This document shows, in pieces, positions 24,728 through 32,141 of a stretch of DNA of 64,000 nt. Where the stretch lies: assembly GCA_050031985.1 (NCBI GenBank), contig JBNAIG010000025.1:62001-126000 (forward strand). The letters are read 5' to 3'. A program made the position numbers and the translations under genes. The notes beneath the pieces were generated by a model. That model saw only the letters and a list, made by a program, of their open reading frames with translations, was not told the origin of the DNA and ran no database searches. Every line of letters starts with the position of its first letter. Within the stretch, counting starts at the first letter, position 1. This DNA is from SZUA-368 sp028533045. Its GTDB lineage: Bacteria > Spirochaetota > Spirochaetia > DSM-2461.

Positions 24728-25207
24728 ATGGGAGAGGGGAGAGTGAAAGTCATAAAACGGGATCACAGAAAGTCGGAAACAGGCATTAAGGAGCTGGTCC
24801 TACATTTTGTCAGGCAATTCGTTTCCAGCGTTGTTTCCTTCTCCCTGGAATTCGCCGTTACGGTTATTTTCACAGAGATTCTGGGTATCAGTTACCTCAT
24901 TTCCGGAGTGCTGGGATTTTTCCTGGGGACTTTGTTGCTTTATCTGTTATCGGTCCATTGGATATATAACGATCACCGTTACGAGGATAACCGGGTAGAA
25001 CTGATGCTGTTCTTCTCTTTGGCCGGTTTAGCCTTTCTGGTAAATACGGTACTGCTGGTCTTTCTGGTTGAGGTTCTGGGGAGCAATTATATCATTGCCA
25101 AACCGGCTGCTGCTGCGGTGATATTCTTTCTTAATTTCTTAAGCAAGAAGTTTTGGTTGTTTAGGAAAAAAGCTTGTTCGGTGGAATTGATTCAAAAAAC
25201 TTCATAA
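24728..25207 (+). CDS. GtrA-family membrane protein
   Basis: A 159-residue protein with four hydrophobic helices (about 28-50, 55-78, 90-112, 118-138) and the GtrA-type pattern FVRQFVSSVVSFSLEFAVTVIFTEILGISYLISGVLGFFLGTLLLYLLSVHWIY ending NFLSKKFWLFRK. GtrA proteins are thought to flip polyprenyl-linked sugars for cell-surface polysaccharide. The ATG at 24728 has no ribosome binding site; a GTG at 24743 has GGAG 8 nt upstream and may be the true start. No glycosyltransferase neighbour is present. Confidence 0.85.
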   Translation: MGEGRVKVIKRDHRKSETGIKELVLHFVRQFVSSVVSFSLEFAVTVIFTEILGISYLISGVLGFFLGTLLLYLLSVHWIYNDHRYEDNRVELMLFFSLAGLAFLVNTVLLVFLVEVLGSNYIIAKPAAAAVIFFLNFLSKKFWLFRKKACSVELIQKTS

Positions 25208-25339
25208 TACTCATCTTCCATAGAAGAACCCATAGATGTAAATAGTTCCCCATAAAAACCTTCGAAAATGTAGCCTTTGTATTCAAAAAGGAAGATTTTT
25301 TCCTCTCCTTTTTTTGAGGAGAATTGGCCTCATTCTTGC

Positions 25340-25365
25340 TTATTAATCATTGTAATGATTAATAA
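25340..25365. other. Perfect 26-bp palindrome over the start codon of amt-GGDEF
   Basis: TTATTAATCATT (25340-25351) is followed by GT and its exact reverse complement (25354-25365). The right arm contains the ATG at 25355. It could be an operator for a dimeric regulator or an RNA hairpin that hides the start; a GAGGAG lies about 30 nt upstream (25317-25322). Confidence 0.7.
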
Positions 25366-27241
25366 TGTAAAAACAATTGATGATATTCTCTGGGTTTTGA
25401 TCTCGGCGATTCTCGTATTTATTATGCAGGCCGGGTTTATGGCTCTGGAGACCGGCCTGTCCCGGGCAAAGAATTCCATTAATGTGGCTATAAAAAATAT
25501 TACGGACTTTATTTTTTCTGTTGCTGCTTTTTGGCTTATCGGATATGGGATAATGTTCGGAAAAAGTTTTCACGGGGTCCTTGGTTTTACCGATTTTTTT
25601 ACCTCCTTTGAAGATGATACCTGGAAGGCAGCCTTTTTTGTCTTTCAAGCTGTTTTTGTGGGTACTGCGGCGACAATCGATTCGGGAGTCGTGGCGGAAA
25701 GGGCAAAGTTCAGTACTTATCTGATTATGTCCTTTGTTACCTCCGCCATCATATATCCTGTGTTCGGCCATTGGGCCTGGGGCGGCCTATTTTACGAGGA
25801 CCAGGCGGGCTGGCTTCAGAAACTGGGTTTTCTCGATTTTGCCGGTTCCAGCGTGGTCCACTCCATAGGCGGGTGGGTCGGATTGGCCGGTGCCATTGTC
25901 ATCGGGCCCCGAAACGGTCGCTTTGCGGCGGACGGAACCCCCCAGAAGATACCGGGACACAATATCGTTTTTGCCTACTTGGGGACATTTATCCTGTTTT
26001 TCGGCTGGTTCGGCTTTAACGCGGGGAGTACCCTAGAAGCAGATTTTGCCGTGGCCCATATAATTCTTAATACCATGATTTCCGCTTCTTTCGGGGGAAT
26101 TACGGCCATGTTTTTGAGTATGTTTCTTGGGAAGAGTAAACTTCCCGAACCGGAAATGATCATAAACGGAATTATTGCGGGTCTGGTGGGAATTACAGCC
26201 GGTTGTGCCTATGTCAAAACACCGGCCGCCCTTGTTATTGGGGTAGGTTCGGGTATGGCCGTCTATTACGGTACTCTCTTTCTGGAGAAAAAAGGGGTAG
26301 ACGACGTGGTTTCCGCTGTTCCGGTTCACGCCTTTTCCGGAGTATGGGGCACTCTGGCCACGGGACTTTTTCTCAAGGAGTCCTTTCTCAAGGAATTTGG
26401 TATAACCCGAATTGAGGCCCTTGCGGTTCAAGGGGTGGGAGTTCTTGTCTGTTTTGTTTGGGGCTTTGGGCTGTCCTGGCTGATTATGAAGGCCATTAAA
26501 AAGCATATTCCCATAAGAGTGTCCCTGGAGCATGAGAAGATGGGACTGAATATTTCCGAGCACGGATCGTCTTCCAGCATTCTGGAGTTATCCGAGTCCA
26601 TGAGGAAGATCATCGAAACTACCAAAATCGGGAAAGTCCACAAATTGGAATCGGAAATCGGGACGGAAATCGGAGATCTGACAAATTGCTTCAATATTAT
26701 GGTGGATCGGCTTAAGGAGAAGGAAGAGATTGCGGAAAAAGCTCTCGAATCTCTTAAATACCTCTCCATTACGGACGGACTGACAAAGGTCTTTAACAAG
26801 AAATACATTAGCGAATACCTGGAGGATGAGCTTAAGAGAAGCGCCCGTTACGGGAGGAAGACTTCTATCATTCTTTTTGACATAGACTTCTTTAAAAGCG
26901 TCAACGACAGCTATGGACATCAAATGGGAGATCTGGTTTTAATCCGATGTGCCGAAACCATCAAGAACAGCTTGCGCGATTCGGATCTGATAGGCCGTTA
27001 CGGGGGAGAGGAGTTCCTTCTTATTCTGCCGGAGACCGAGCTTACGTCCGCCTATCATCTGGCGGACAGGCTTAGAGAGGAGATCTCCCTTCTCAAGTGG
27101 GAATTCGACACGAAGCGGATTATCACCATCAGCGGCGGGGTCGTGGAAAATGTAGGAGAGAAGGCCTCCAAGATGATTGGACGGGCCGATGAACTTCTCT
27201 ATGTGGCCAAGGACAAAGGTCGCAACCGCATAGAGAAGTAA
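25355..27241 (+). CDS. Ammonium transporter fused to diguanylate cyclase
   Basis: A 628-residue fusion. Residues 1-400 are an Amt/MEP/Rh transporter: FIMQAGFMALETGLSR, AERAKFSTYLIMSF, SSVVHSIGGWVGLAGAIVIGPRNGRF and HAFSGVWGTLATGLF, with both pore His residues. A HAMP-like linker (GTEIGDLTNCFNIMVDRLKEKEE) leads into a complete GGDEF domain (YLSITDGLTKVFNKKYIS, DIDFFKSVNDSYGHQMGD, RYGGEEF) with an intact RxxD inhibitory site (RDSD). It probably senses or transports ammonium and makes c-di-GMP accordingly. I use ATG 25355, because upstream codons encode no transporter-like residues; it lacks a normal ribosome binding site and sits inside a palindrome. An in-frame TTG at 25277 is the alternative. 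Confidence 0.92.
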   Translation: MINNVKTIDDILWVLISAILVFIMQAGFMALETGLSRAKNSINVAIKNITDFIFSVAAFWLIGYGIMFGKSFHGVLGFTDFFTSFEDDTWKAAFFVFQAVFVGTAATIDSGVVAERAKFSTYLIMSFVTSAIIYPVFGHWAWGGLFYEDQAGWLQKLGFLDFAGSSVVHSIGGWVGLAGAIVIGPRNGRFAADGTPQKIPGHNIVFAYLGTFILFFGWFGFNAGSTLEADFAVAHIILNTMISASFGGITAMFLSMFLGKSKLPEPEMIINGIIAGLVGITAGCAYVKTPAALVIGVGSGMAVYYGTLFLEKKGVDDVVSAVPVHAFSGVWGTLATGLFLKESFLKEFGITRIEALAVQGVGVLVCFVWGFGLSWLIMKAIKKHIPIRVSLEHEKMGLNISEHGSSSSILELSESMRKIIETTKIGKVHKLESEIGTEIGDLTNCFNIMVDRLKEKEEIAEKALESLKYLSITDGLTKVFNKKYISEYLEDELKRSARYGRKTSIILFDIDFFKSVNDSYGHQMGDLVLIRCAETIKNSLRDSDLIGRYGGEEFLLILPETELTSAYHLADRLREEISLLKWEFDTKRIITISGGVVENVGEKASKMIGRADELLYVAKDKGRNRIEK

Positions 27242-27245
27242 TGAC

Positions 27246-27692
27246 TTACGACCGGGAGATGGAAGCCAGAGCCGCTTCGGGACTGTTGTTATTAGTAAAA
27301 TCCTTGGAAAAAATGTTGGTTACATAGGCCTCGGACTTCTTGTTGAAAATCATATCGTGCCCTACGCAAAGGCCAATGGAAATGTTGTAGTCACAGTCAT
27401 TGCCGTTAAGGTAGTCCGCCTGTCCCGCCGGGTTGCAGGGGTAGCTTATATCCCGTGCTCCGTGCTTGCAGTCCACCCGGTAGACGGTAAAGTATTTTGA
27501 GAGATAGTCCTCAATGGCCTGGGCTTCTCTGCGGAAGGTAATGCAGTGGGCTATGCCGATTTTTTTGGCCCCCGTTTTGTGGGCCAAGTCTCTGATAAGC
27601 TGAATTCTGTTGGTGCTCATATCGCTGAGCGAATCGAATCCCGCCATGATTTTCAGGTCTTCCTGATCGTATAAATTTGCACTATTTGACAT
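27246..27692 (-). CDS. DUF1847-like protein, short form
   Basis: A 148-residue protein resembling the C-terminal two thirds of DUF1847 proteins: RIQLIRDLAHKTGAKKIGIAHCITF, DCKHGARDISYPCNPAGQADYLN and DYNISIGLCVGHDMIFNKKSEAYVTNIFSKD. Four Cys (C50, C75, C86 and C108 by count) could bind metal. The Cys-rich N-terminal motif of full-length members is absent, yet the start has a good ribosome binding site (AGAGG before ATG 27692), so it looks like a genuine short form. Function unknown; it ends 4 nt from the amt-GGDEF stop. Confidence 0.75.
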   Translation of the reverse strand: MSNSANLYDQEDLKIMAGFDSLSDMSTNRIQLIRDLAHKTGAKKIGIAHCITFRREAQAIEDYLSKYFTVYRVDCKHGARDISYPCNPAGQADYLNGNDCDYNISIGLCVGHDMIFNKKSEAYVTNIFSKDFTNNNSPEAALASISRS

Positions 27693-27793
27693 TTAATACC
27701 TCTTTGTTATGTGCATATGCTAATTATAAATACTATATAAGTCAAGTGGAATCTAGCGTGAAATCGACTATACTTAGAGAAAGGAGGCTTGCT

Positions 27794-28618
27794 ATGATGA
27801 ACCTAATACTTGTAAAGCGGTTTTTTCCTGTTCTGCTCTTCTTTTTGATTCCCACTTTGCTTTCAGGTGAGACCTTTTCTCTTGAGTTGGATGTGGAATA
27901 TGGATTTAGCTCAATTCTGTCCCATGAGATTCAGTCTGGAACGGATGACGACAAGGGGGATGTCTTTGATTACCTCTCTTCTGGGAATCAGGATAAGCTC
28001 TTTCCCTTTGCCCGTTATCAGATTGATGTGGAAGTTCTGGATACCCATCATATTGTCTTTCTTTACCAGCCCCTACTGTTGGAGACTGAGGCTCTTATTG
28101 AGGAGGACTTCCGCTATGACGAGGTGGATTTTACGACCGCCGACGGGACAGTAGAACTGATTTATTCCTTTGATTTCTGGCGCTTTTCCTATCTTTATGA
28201 CCTGATTGAGGGGCCGGGGTTCTTTTTAAGTCCTGGCGTTTCACTGCAAATACGCAACGTCTCTATCTCGTTCATAAGTACGGACGGGAGCAAAAGTTCC
28301 CTTAGTAACGGTGTGGGGCCGGTGCCGGTGCTCAAGTTAAGAACCGGTTACGAGTGGGAGGAGGGGTTCTTTCTTCTTTTTGACGGTGATGCCTTTTATG
28401 CCAGTAACAAATTTATTAACGGGGCGGGCTACTCCTTTACCGGATATATTTATGATTTAGCCTTCAAGGCGGGCTATGAGGCGAGAGGAGATTTTTCACC
28501 CCATGTGGGTGTTCGCTTCCTGGGCGGCGGGGCCGACGGGACCACAGACGAGGGAGAGTATACCTATAATGACCTTCATACTTTTAGCGTGACTGTGGGG
28601 ATGACATGGCGGATATAG
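27794..28618 (+). CDS. Predicted outer-membrane beta-barrel protein
   Basis: A 274-residue exported protein starting at ATG 27794, which follows AGGAGG by 6 nt (the longer upstream frame has no ribosome binding site). A signal peptide (about residues 1-27, ending LLSGE) is followed by alternating polar/aromatic strands (FSLELDVEYGFSS, HIVFLYQPLLLETEAL, YSFDFWRFSYLYDL) and a terminal strand TFSVTVGMTWRI typical of barrels recognised by BamA. Family unknown. Its last 35 bp overlap the convergent EamA gene. Confidence 0.8.
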   Translation: MMNLILVKRFFPVLLFFLIPTLLSGETFSLELDVEYGFSSILSHEIQSGTDDDKGDVFDYLSSGNQDKLFPFARYQIDVEVLDTHHIVFLYQPLLLETEALIEEDFRYDEVDFTTADGTVELIYSFDFWRFSYLYDLIEGPGFFLSPGVSLQIRNVSISFISTDGSKSSLSNGVGPVPVLKLRTGYEWEEGFFLLFDGDAFYASNKFINGAGYSFTGYIYDLAFKAGYEARGDFSPHVGVRFLGGGADGTTDEGEYTYNDLHTFSVTVGMTWRI

Positions 28619-29474
28619 TCTCCGTCCGTCTCACCTTCCAATAAAGAAAGAGAGCCACCCCAATTATCAGTACTGCACCAATGAGTGAGAGGAGATCGGG
28701 CACTTCCCCAAAGACGAGAAAACCCATAATCAGGCTGAATAGGATATGGCTGTAGTTAAAGATAGAAATCTCCGAGGGCGGGGCCGATTGGTAGGCCATG
28801 GTCAGGAAATATTGCCCCGCCGCTGCGAAGACTCCCGTTCCTATAAGGGCGGCCCATTCCCGGAGCTCCGGCGTTTCCCACAGCACAAGGGCAAAGGGCA
28901 GTGTTATTAGAGTGGAGATTCCCGAGAACCAGAGCATGACCGTTTCCGGCGCTTCCTTGCCCTTGAGGTGACTTATGACCGTATAGGCCGCTCCGGCGGT
29001 TATGGCGGCGGCTACTCCGGCAAGGGCGGGAAGGACCGAAAGGTCCCATTGGGGTTTGATAATTAAGAGGGCGCCCCCAAAGGCGACAAGGAGGGCCGGT
29101 GCCTGATAGGAATTCAGCTTGTTCTTTAAAAAGAGGACCGAAAAGAGGGTGACAAAAAAGGGGGAGAGCTTATTCAGGATAGAGGCGTCTCCCAGATTCA
29201 GTTTGCCAAGGGAGTAGAAGTAGAGGGCTACACCGGTCAAGCCAAAGAGGGAACGGATGAGAAGAAGTCCCCGGCTTCCCCTATGTCCCATGAAGATGGC
29301 CGGGCCCCGCCGTAAAAGGGGAAGGGCGACCACAATAAACATGACCAGGTTCCGGAAGAGAACTTTTTGGGCCAGGGGCAGGGCTCCGGAGTATTTTACG
29401 GTTACCCCCATTATGGAAAAAAACAGGGCCGAAAGGAGCATCGATATTATGCCTTTTCTCATTTCATGGATCAT
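28584..29474 (-). CDS. EamA/DMT-family transporter
   Basis: A 296-residue, ten-helix membrane protein with two EamA repeats (about 5-140 and 150-285), e.g. GIISMLLSALFFSIMGVTVKYSG and FVTLFSVLFLKNKLNSYQAPALLVAFGGALLIIKP. Members export metabolites or amino acids; substrate not identifiable. ATG 29474 is preceded by AGGAGA at 6 nt. Overlaps the convergent barrel gene by 35 bp. Confidence 0.92.
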   Translation of the reverse strand: MIHEMRKGIISMLLSALFFSIMGVTVKYSGALPLAQKVLFRNLVMFIVVALPLLRRGPAIFMGHRGSRGLLLIRSLFGLTGVALYFYSLGKLNLGDASILNKLSPFFVTLFSVLFLKNKLNSYQAPALLVAFGGALLIIKPQWDLSVLPALAGVAAAITAGAAYTVISHLKGKEAPETVMLWFSGISTLITLPFALVLWETPELREWAALIGTGVFAAAGQYFLTMAYQSAPPSEISIFNYSHILFSLIMGFLVFGEVPDLLSLIGAVLIIGVALFLYWKVRRTETISAMSSPQSR

Positions 29475-29576
29475 TCTGTCTCTCCTGTGCGAATGAGGCC
29501 ATGGTAGGGGAAAAGGAGGGACTGTTCAAGCGGCGCTCATTGACATTAAAAGAAAAATATAGCACTTTTCTTATCT

Positions 29577-30821
29577 ATGAAGAGAGATATTTACCAGGAT
29601 AAGCAATATTACAAATTTTCTGCCTACGGTTTTCTGAAAAACCTGCGTTTTTTTGAGCCCTTTTTCGTTTTGGCCCTTCTTTCACGGGGTATCGATTACC
29701 TTCAGATTGGATCGCTTTATGCTATTCGTGAAGTAACGGTTAATATTTTGGAGTTGCCCACGGGGATTCTTGCCGACGGTTGGGGGCGAAAAAAGACGAT
29801 GATGGCCTCCTTCTTGTCCTATATTATCGCCTTCCTCCTTCTCTATCGCTTTGAAGCCTATCCCCTGTTAGCGGGAGCTATGGTTTTTTATGCCTTTGGA
29901 GATGCCTGCCGAACGGGGACTCACAAATCGATGATTTTTGACTATATCAAGAGAAACGGATGGGTCGATTTAAAGTCCGATTATTACGGCCATACCCGGG
30001 CCTGGGCCCAGAGAGGTTCCGCCTTGAGTGCCCTTATCGCGGGGATTCTGGTTTTTAGCTGGAAGAACTATAATGCCGTTTTTCTTTTTTCCATCATTCC
30101 CTATGTGCTTGATTTTATCCTCATTGGTTCCTACCCCGGTTATCTGGACCGAGGAGCGGCCCATTCGGGAGGTGTGAAGCATATTATCAGAGACTCCTTC
30201 AGAACCCTAAAGAACAAAACGGTTCTTAAGAAGACCCTCTCCATTTCTCTTTTTACCGGTTACTACAAGGCGGTTAAGGACTACCTCCAGCCAATACTTC
30301 AGGCGGCGGCCCTGGCTTTTCCCCTCTTACCCCATAGAACGGACGAAGAGAACAGCGCCCTTGTCATTGGTCTTGTCTACTTTGTCATATTCATTTTTAC
30401 CTCCCATGCTTCGGCCAGCGCGGGAAAGGTTAAGAGAAAAATCCGCAGCACCTCCCGGGTTCTCTTGGGGAGCCTCCTTTTGGGGGCGAGTGCCGGTGTG
30501 GTGGGAGGACTCCTGTATCACTACGGCCACCCCTGGATCGCGGCGGCTCTTTTTCTCTTTGTTTTTGTTCTGGAAAATATTCGCAAACCCATTGGGCTCG
30601 GTTCACTTGCGGAGGATATCGATTCTTCCATCCTGGCTACGGTTCTCTCCGTAGAGAGCCAGGAGGAAACGATCTGGACGGCCCTTTTTGCTCTGGGAAT
30701 GGGAGCGGTGGCCCAGTTTGTGTCTCTCCCGGCCGCCCTGGCCATTTGTTCGGGGCTGATGCTGGTTGTGACGGTGCTCTTAAGTACAATTAAGCCCAAA
30801 AAAGCTGTCCCTGTCAGCTAG
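29577..30821 (+). CDS. MFS-family transporter
   Basis: A 414-residue, 12-helix major facilitator. The loop 2-3 motif A appears as GILADGWGRKKTMM near residue 62. The N-terminus (MKRDIYQDKQYYKFSAYGFLKNLRFFEPFF) matches the small group of MFS proteins seen in spirochaetes and Firmicutes. No ribosome binding site precedes ATG 29577, although a TTGACA lies at about 29540. Its stop codon lies in the middle of an 18-bp palindrome (30811-30828). Substrate unknown. Confidence 0.9.
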   Translation: MKRDIYQDKQYYKFSAYGFLKNLRFFEPFFVLALLSRGIDYLQIGSLYAIREVTVNILELPTGILADGWGRKKTMMASFLSYIIAFLLLYRFEAYPLLAGAMVFYAFGDACRTGTHKSMIFDYIKRNGWVDLKSDYYGHTRAWAQRGSALSALIAGILVFSWKNYNAVFLFSIIPYVLDFILIGSYPGYLDRGAAHSGGVKHIIRDSFRTLKNKTVLKKTLSISLFTGYYKAVKDYLQPILQAAALAFPLLPHRTDEENSALVIGLVYFVIFIFTSHASASAGKVKRKIRSTSRVLLGSLLLGASAGVVGGLLYHYGHPWIAAALFLFVFVLENIRKPIGLGSLAEDIDSSILATVLSVESQEETIWTALFALGMGAVAQFVSLPAALAICSGLMLVVTVLLSTIKPKKAVPVS

Positions 30822-30828
30822 CTGACAG
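30811..30828. other. Perfect 18-bp palindrome at the end of the MFS gene
   Basis: CTGTCAGCT and AGCTGACAG abut perfectly. As RNA it makes a 7-bp stem with a CTAG loop followed by a pyrimidine/T stretch (terminator-like). As DNA it covers the -35 of the next promoter, so it could be an operator. Confidence 0.55.
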
Positions 30829-30849
30829 ACCTTCCTTTTTAATTAGAAT
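30822..30849 (+). promoter_or_regulatory. Promoter of the HCP-like domain gene
   Basis: CTGACA (30822-30827), a 16-nt spacer and TAGAAT (30844-30849). The -35 lies in the palindrome at 30811-30828. Confidence 0.5.
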
Positions 30850-30913
30850 AGGCTGTTCCCAAAAGAAGAACGATTTGGGAAAGAGTTTCTCTTCCCATGT
30901 AAGAGGAGCATGT

Positions 30914-31477
30914 ATGACGTCTAATCTAGCTAGCAATACGGGGAGCCCCTGTTCCCCGTCTACCGGTGTTATTTACCATGAAGCGGAATCTTGGAGAAGA
31001 TTTTTTGATTCTTCCCAACTCTTTTATACCGCCCTTAAACAGTGCCGGGTACGGGGAGTTGCCATTGTAAAGGGATCGGGTAAGACCAATTCCGATGGAC
31101 AAAGGGAGTATGAGGCTTTAATGGAAGAGCTCATTGGCCGGGATATTATGGTGATCTTTTCCGCTTGTTCCTTTACGGATGCCATGGGAGAGGAGTTTCT
31201 GGAAAGGTATGAGGAGAATTCTACCGGGACCGGGCTGGCCGAATTTTGCGATCATCTGGAGATTCCTCCTTTTCTTTTTGTTGGGGAAGGAGCCGATTCG
31301 GACATTAGTTCCTTATTGGAGAATCTGTCGTCCCAGGAAGGGATAGGTTCAGGCGATTTTCCTATTCGGGAGATAGGAGACTTTGATACGGAGAAATTCG
31401 ATAGGGAGATTCATTCCCTAAGGTTGGCATTGGAGTGGTACGACCATTATGACGTCCGCTACTCTCCCTATTCTTGA
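30914..31477 (+). CDS. Stand-alone degenerate hybrid-cluster/CODH-like domain protein
   Basis: A 187-residue protein started at ATG 30914 after AGAGGAGC. Its central region follows the order of the prismane/CO-dehydrogenase fold: VRGVAIVKGSGKTN, then EALMEELIGRDIMVIFSACSFTDAM, then FCDHLEIPPFLFVGEGADSDI. In active hybrid-cluster proteins and CO dehydrogenases the matching positions carry cluster Cys (GCNN-, TGCA- and GSCVD-like motifs); here the first and third are lost and only the middle Cys (FSAC) remains. No frameshift or remains of a longer gene are visible around it. It is probably a non-catalytic derivative. It is convergent with the CooA-like regulator, overlapping it by 10 bp. Confidence 0.7.
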   Translation: MTSNLASNTGSPCSPSTGVIYHEAESWRRFFDSSQLFYTALKQCRVRGVAIVKGSGKTNSDGQREYEALMEELIGRDIMVIFSACSFTDAMGEEFLERYEENSTGTGLAEFCDHLEIPPFLFVGEGADSDISSLLENLSSQEGIGSGDFPIREIGDFDTEKFDREIHSLRLALEWYDHYDVRYSPYS

Positions 31478-32130
31478 GGTGTTTTGTCAAAGCTTTCCAG
31501 CCTTTCCAGGTCGGGAATAAGCAGTTTTCCCCTGTCTGCCCGGGAGATGAGCTCTTCCCGGACCAGGTTGTTTAGAAGGGTGGAAACGGTTTGTCTTGTT
31601 GAGCCTATAAGACCGGCAATCTGCTCCATGGAGAGGTCCATATCAATTAAATAGCCCCCCTCATTATCTTCTTGGCCATGTCTTTTGGCTTCCGTAACAA
31701 GCAGGGAGATGAGGCGGCTGTTTACATCTTTAAAAACAAGCCCCCGTATAATGGAAAAGGAGTTTCGGAGCATGCCTCCCAGGACTCCGACCATGGCCTT
31801 TGTCACTTCCGGATCATCAAGCATCCGTTTCTGGAAGTTAGCTATGTCGCTCACAAGGATCTCCGTGTCTTCCAGTGTTTGGACAAAGGCGCTTGTATGG
31901 GTGGCGTACAGGTCCCCCTTGGAGAGAATCCCAAGGTTGAATTCCTTGTCTTCGTAGGAAAGGTATATTCGGGCCCTCCCTTCGGCCATGATAAAGATTA
32001 GGTTTTCCCCTTCTCCGGGGTGGCAAATAAAGCTTCCCTTGGGATAGTTACGCAGGATTAATGAGTCATAGAGATCTTTAAACTCGGGTCGGCGAAAATG
32101 GTCAAGAAGGTTTTCTTTAAGGAATTTCAA
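31468..32130 (-). CDS. CRP/FNR-family regulator resembling the CO sensor CooA
   Basis: A 220-residue regulator with a cyclic-nucleotide-like N-terminal domain, a long dimer helix (about 105-130) and a winged HTH (MDLSMEQIAGLIGSTRQTVSTLLNNLVREELISR). The segment GKGDLYATHTSAFVQTLEDTEILVSDIANF aligns with the heme-binding part of CooA, and H78 matches the CooA heme-ligand His; the neighbouring CooA Cys is Ala here. It may bind heme and CO, or another small ligand. It lies 11 nt after the ABC ATPase gene and is probably the last gene of the purine-import operon. Confidence 0.82.
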   Translation of the reverse strand: MKFLKENLLDHFRRPEFKDLYDSLILRNYPKGSFICHPGEGENLIFIMAEGRARIYLSYEDKEFNLGILSKGDLYATHTSAFVQTLEDTEILVSDIANFQKRMLDDPEVTKAMVGVLGGMLRNSFSIIRGLVFKDVNSRLISLLVTEAKRHGQEDNEGGYLIDMDLSMEQIAGLIGSTRQTVSTLLNNLVREELISRADRGKLLIPDLERLESFDKTPQE

Positions 32131-32141
32131 AGCTTCCTCCC

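Noticed and set aside
25277..25354. TTG start at 25277 for the ammonium transporter fusion
   Set aside because: No ribosome binding site and the extra 26 residues look like translated leader hairpins; kept only as an alternative.
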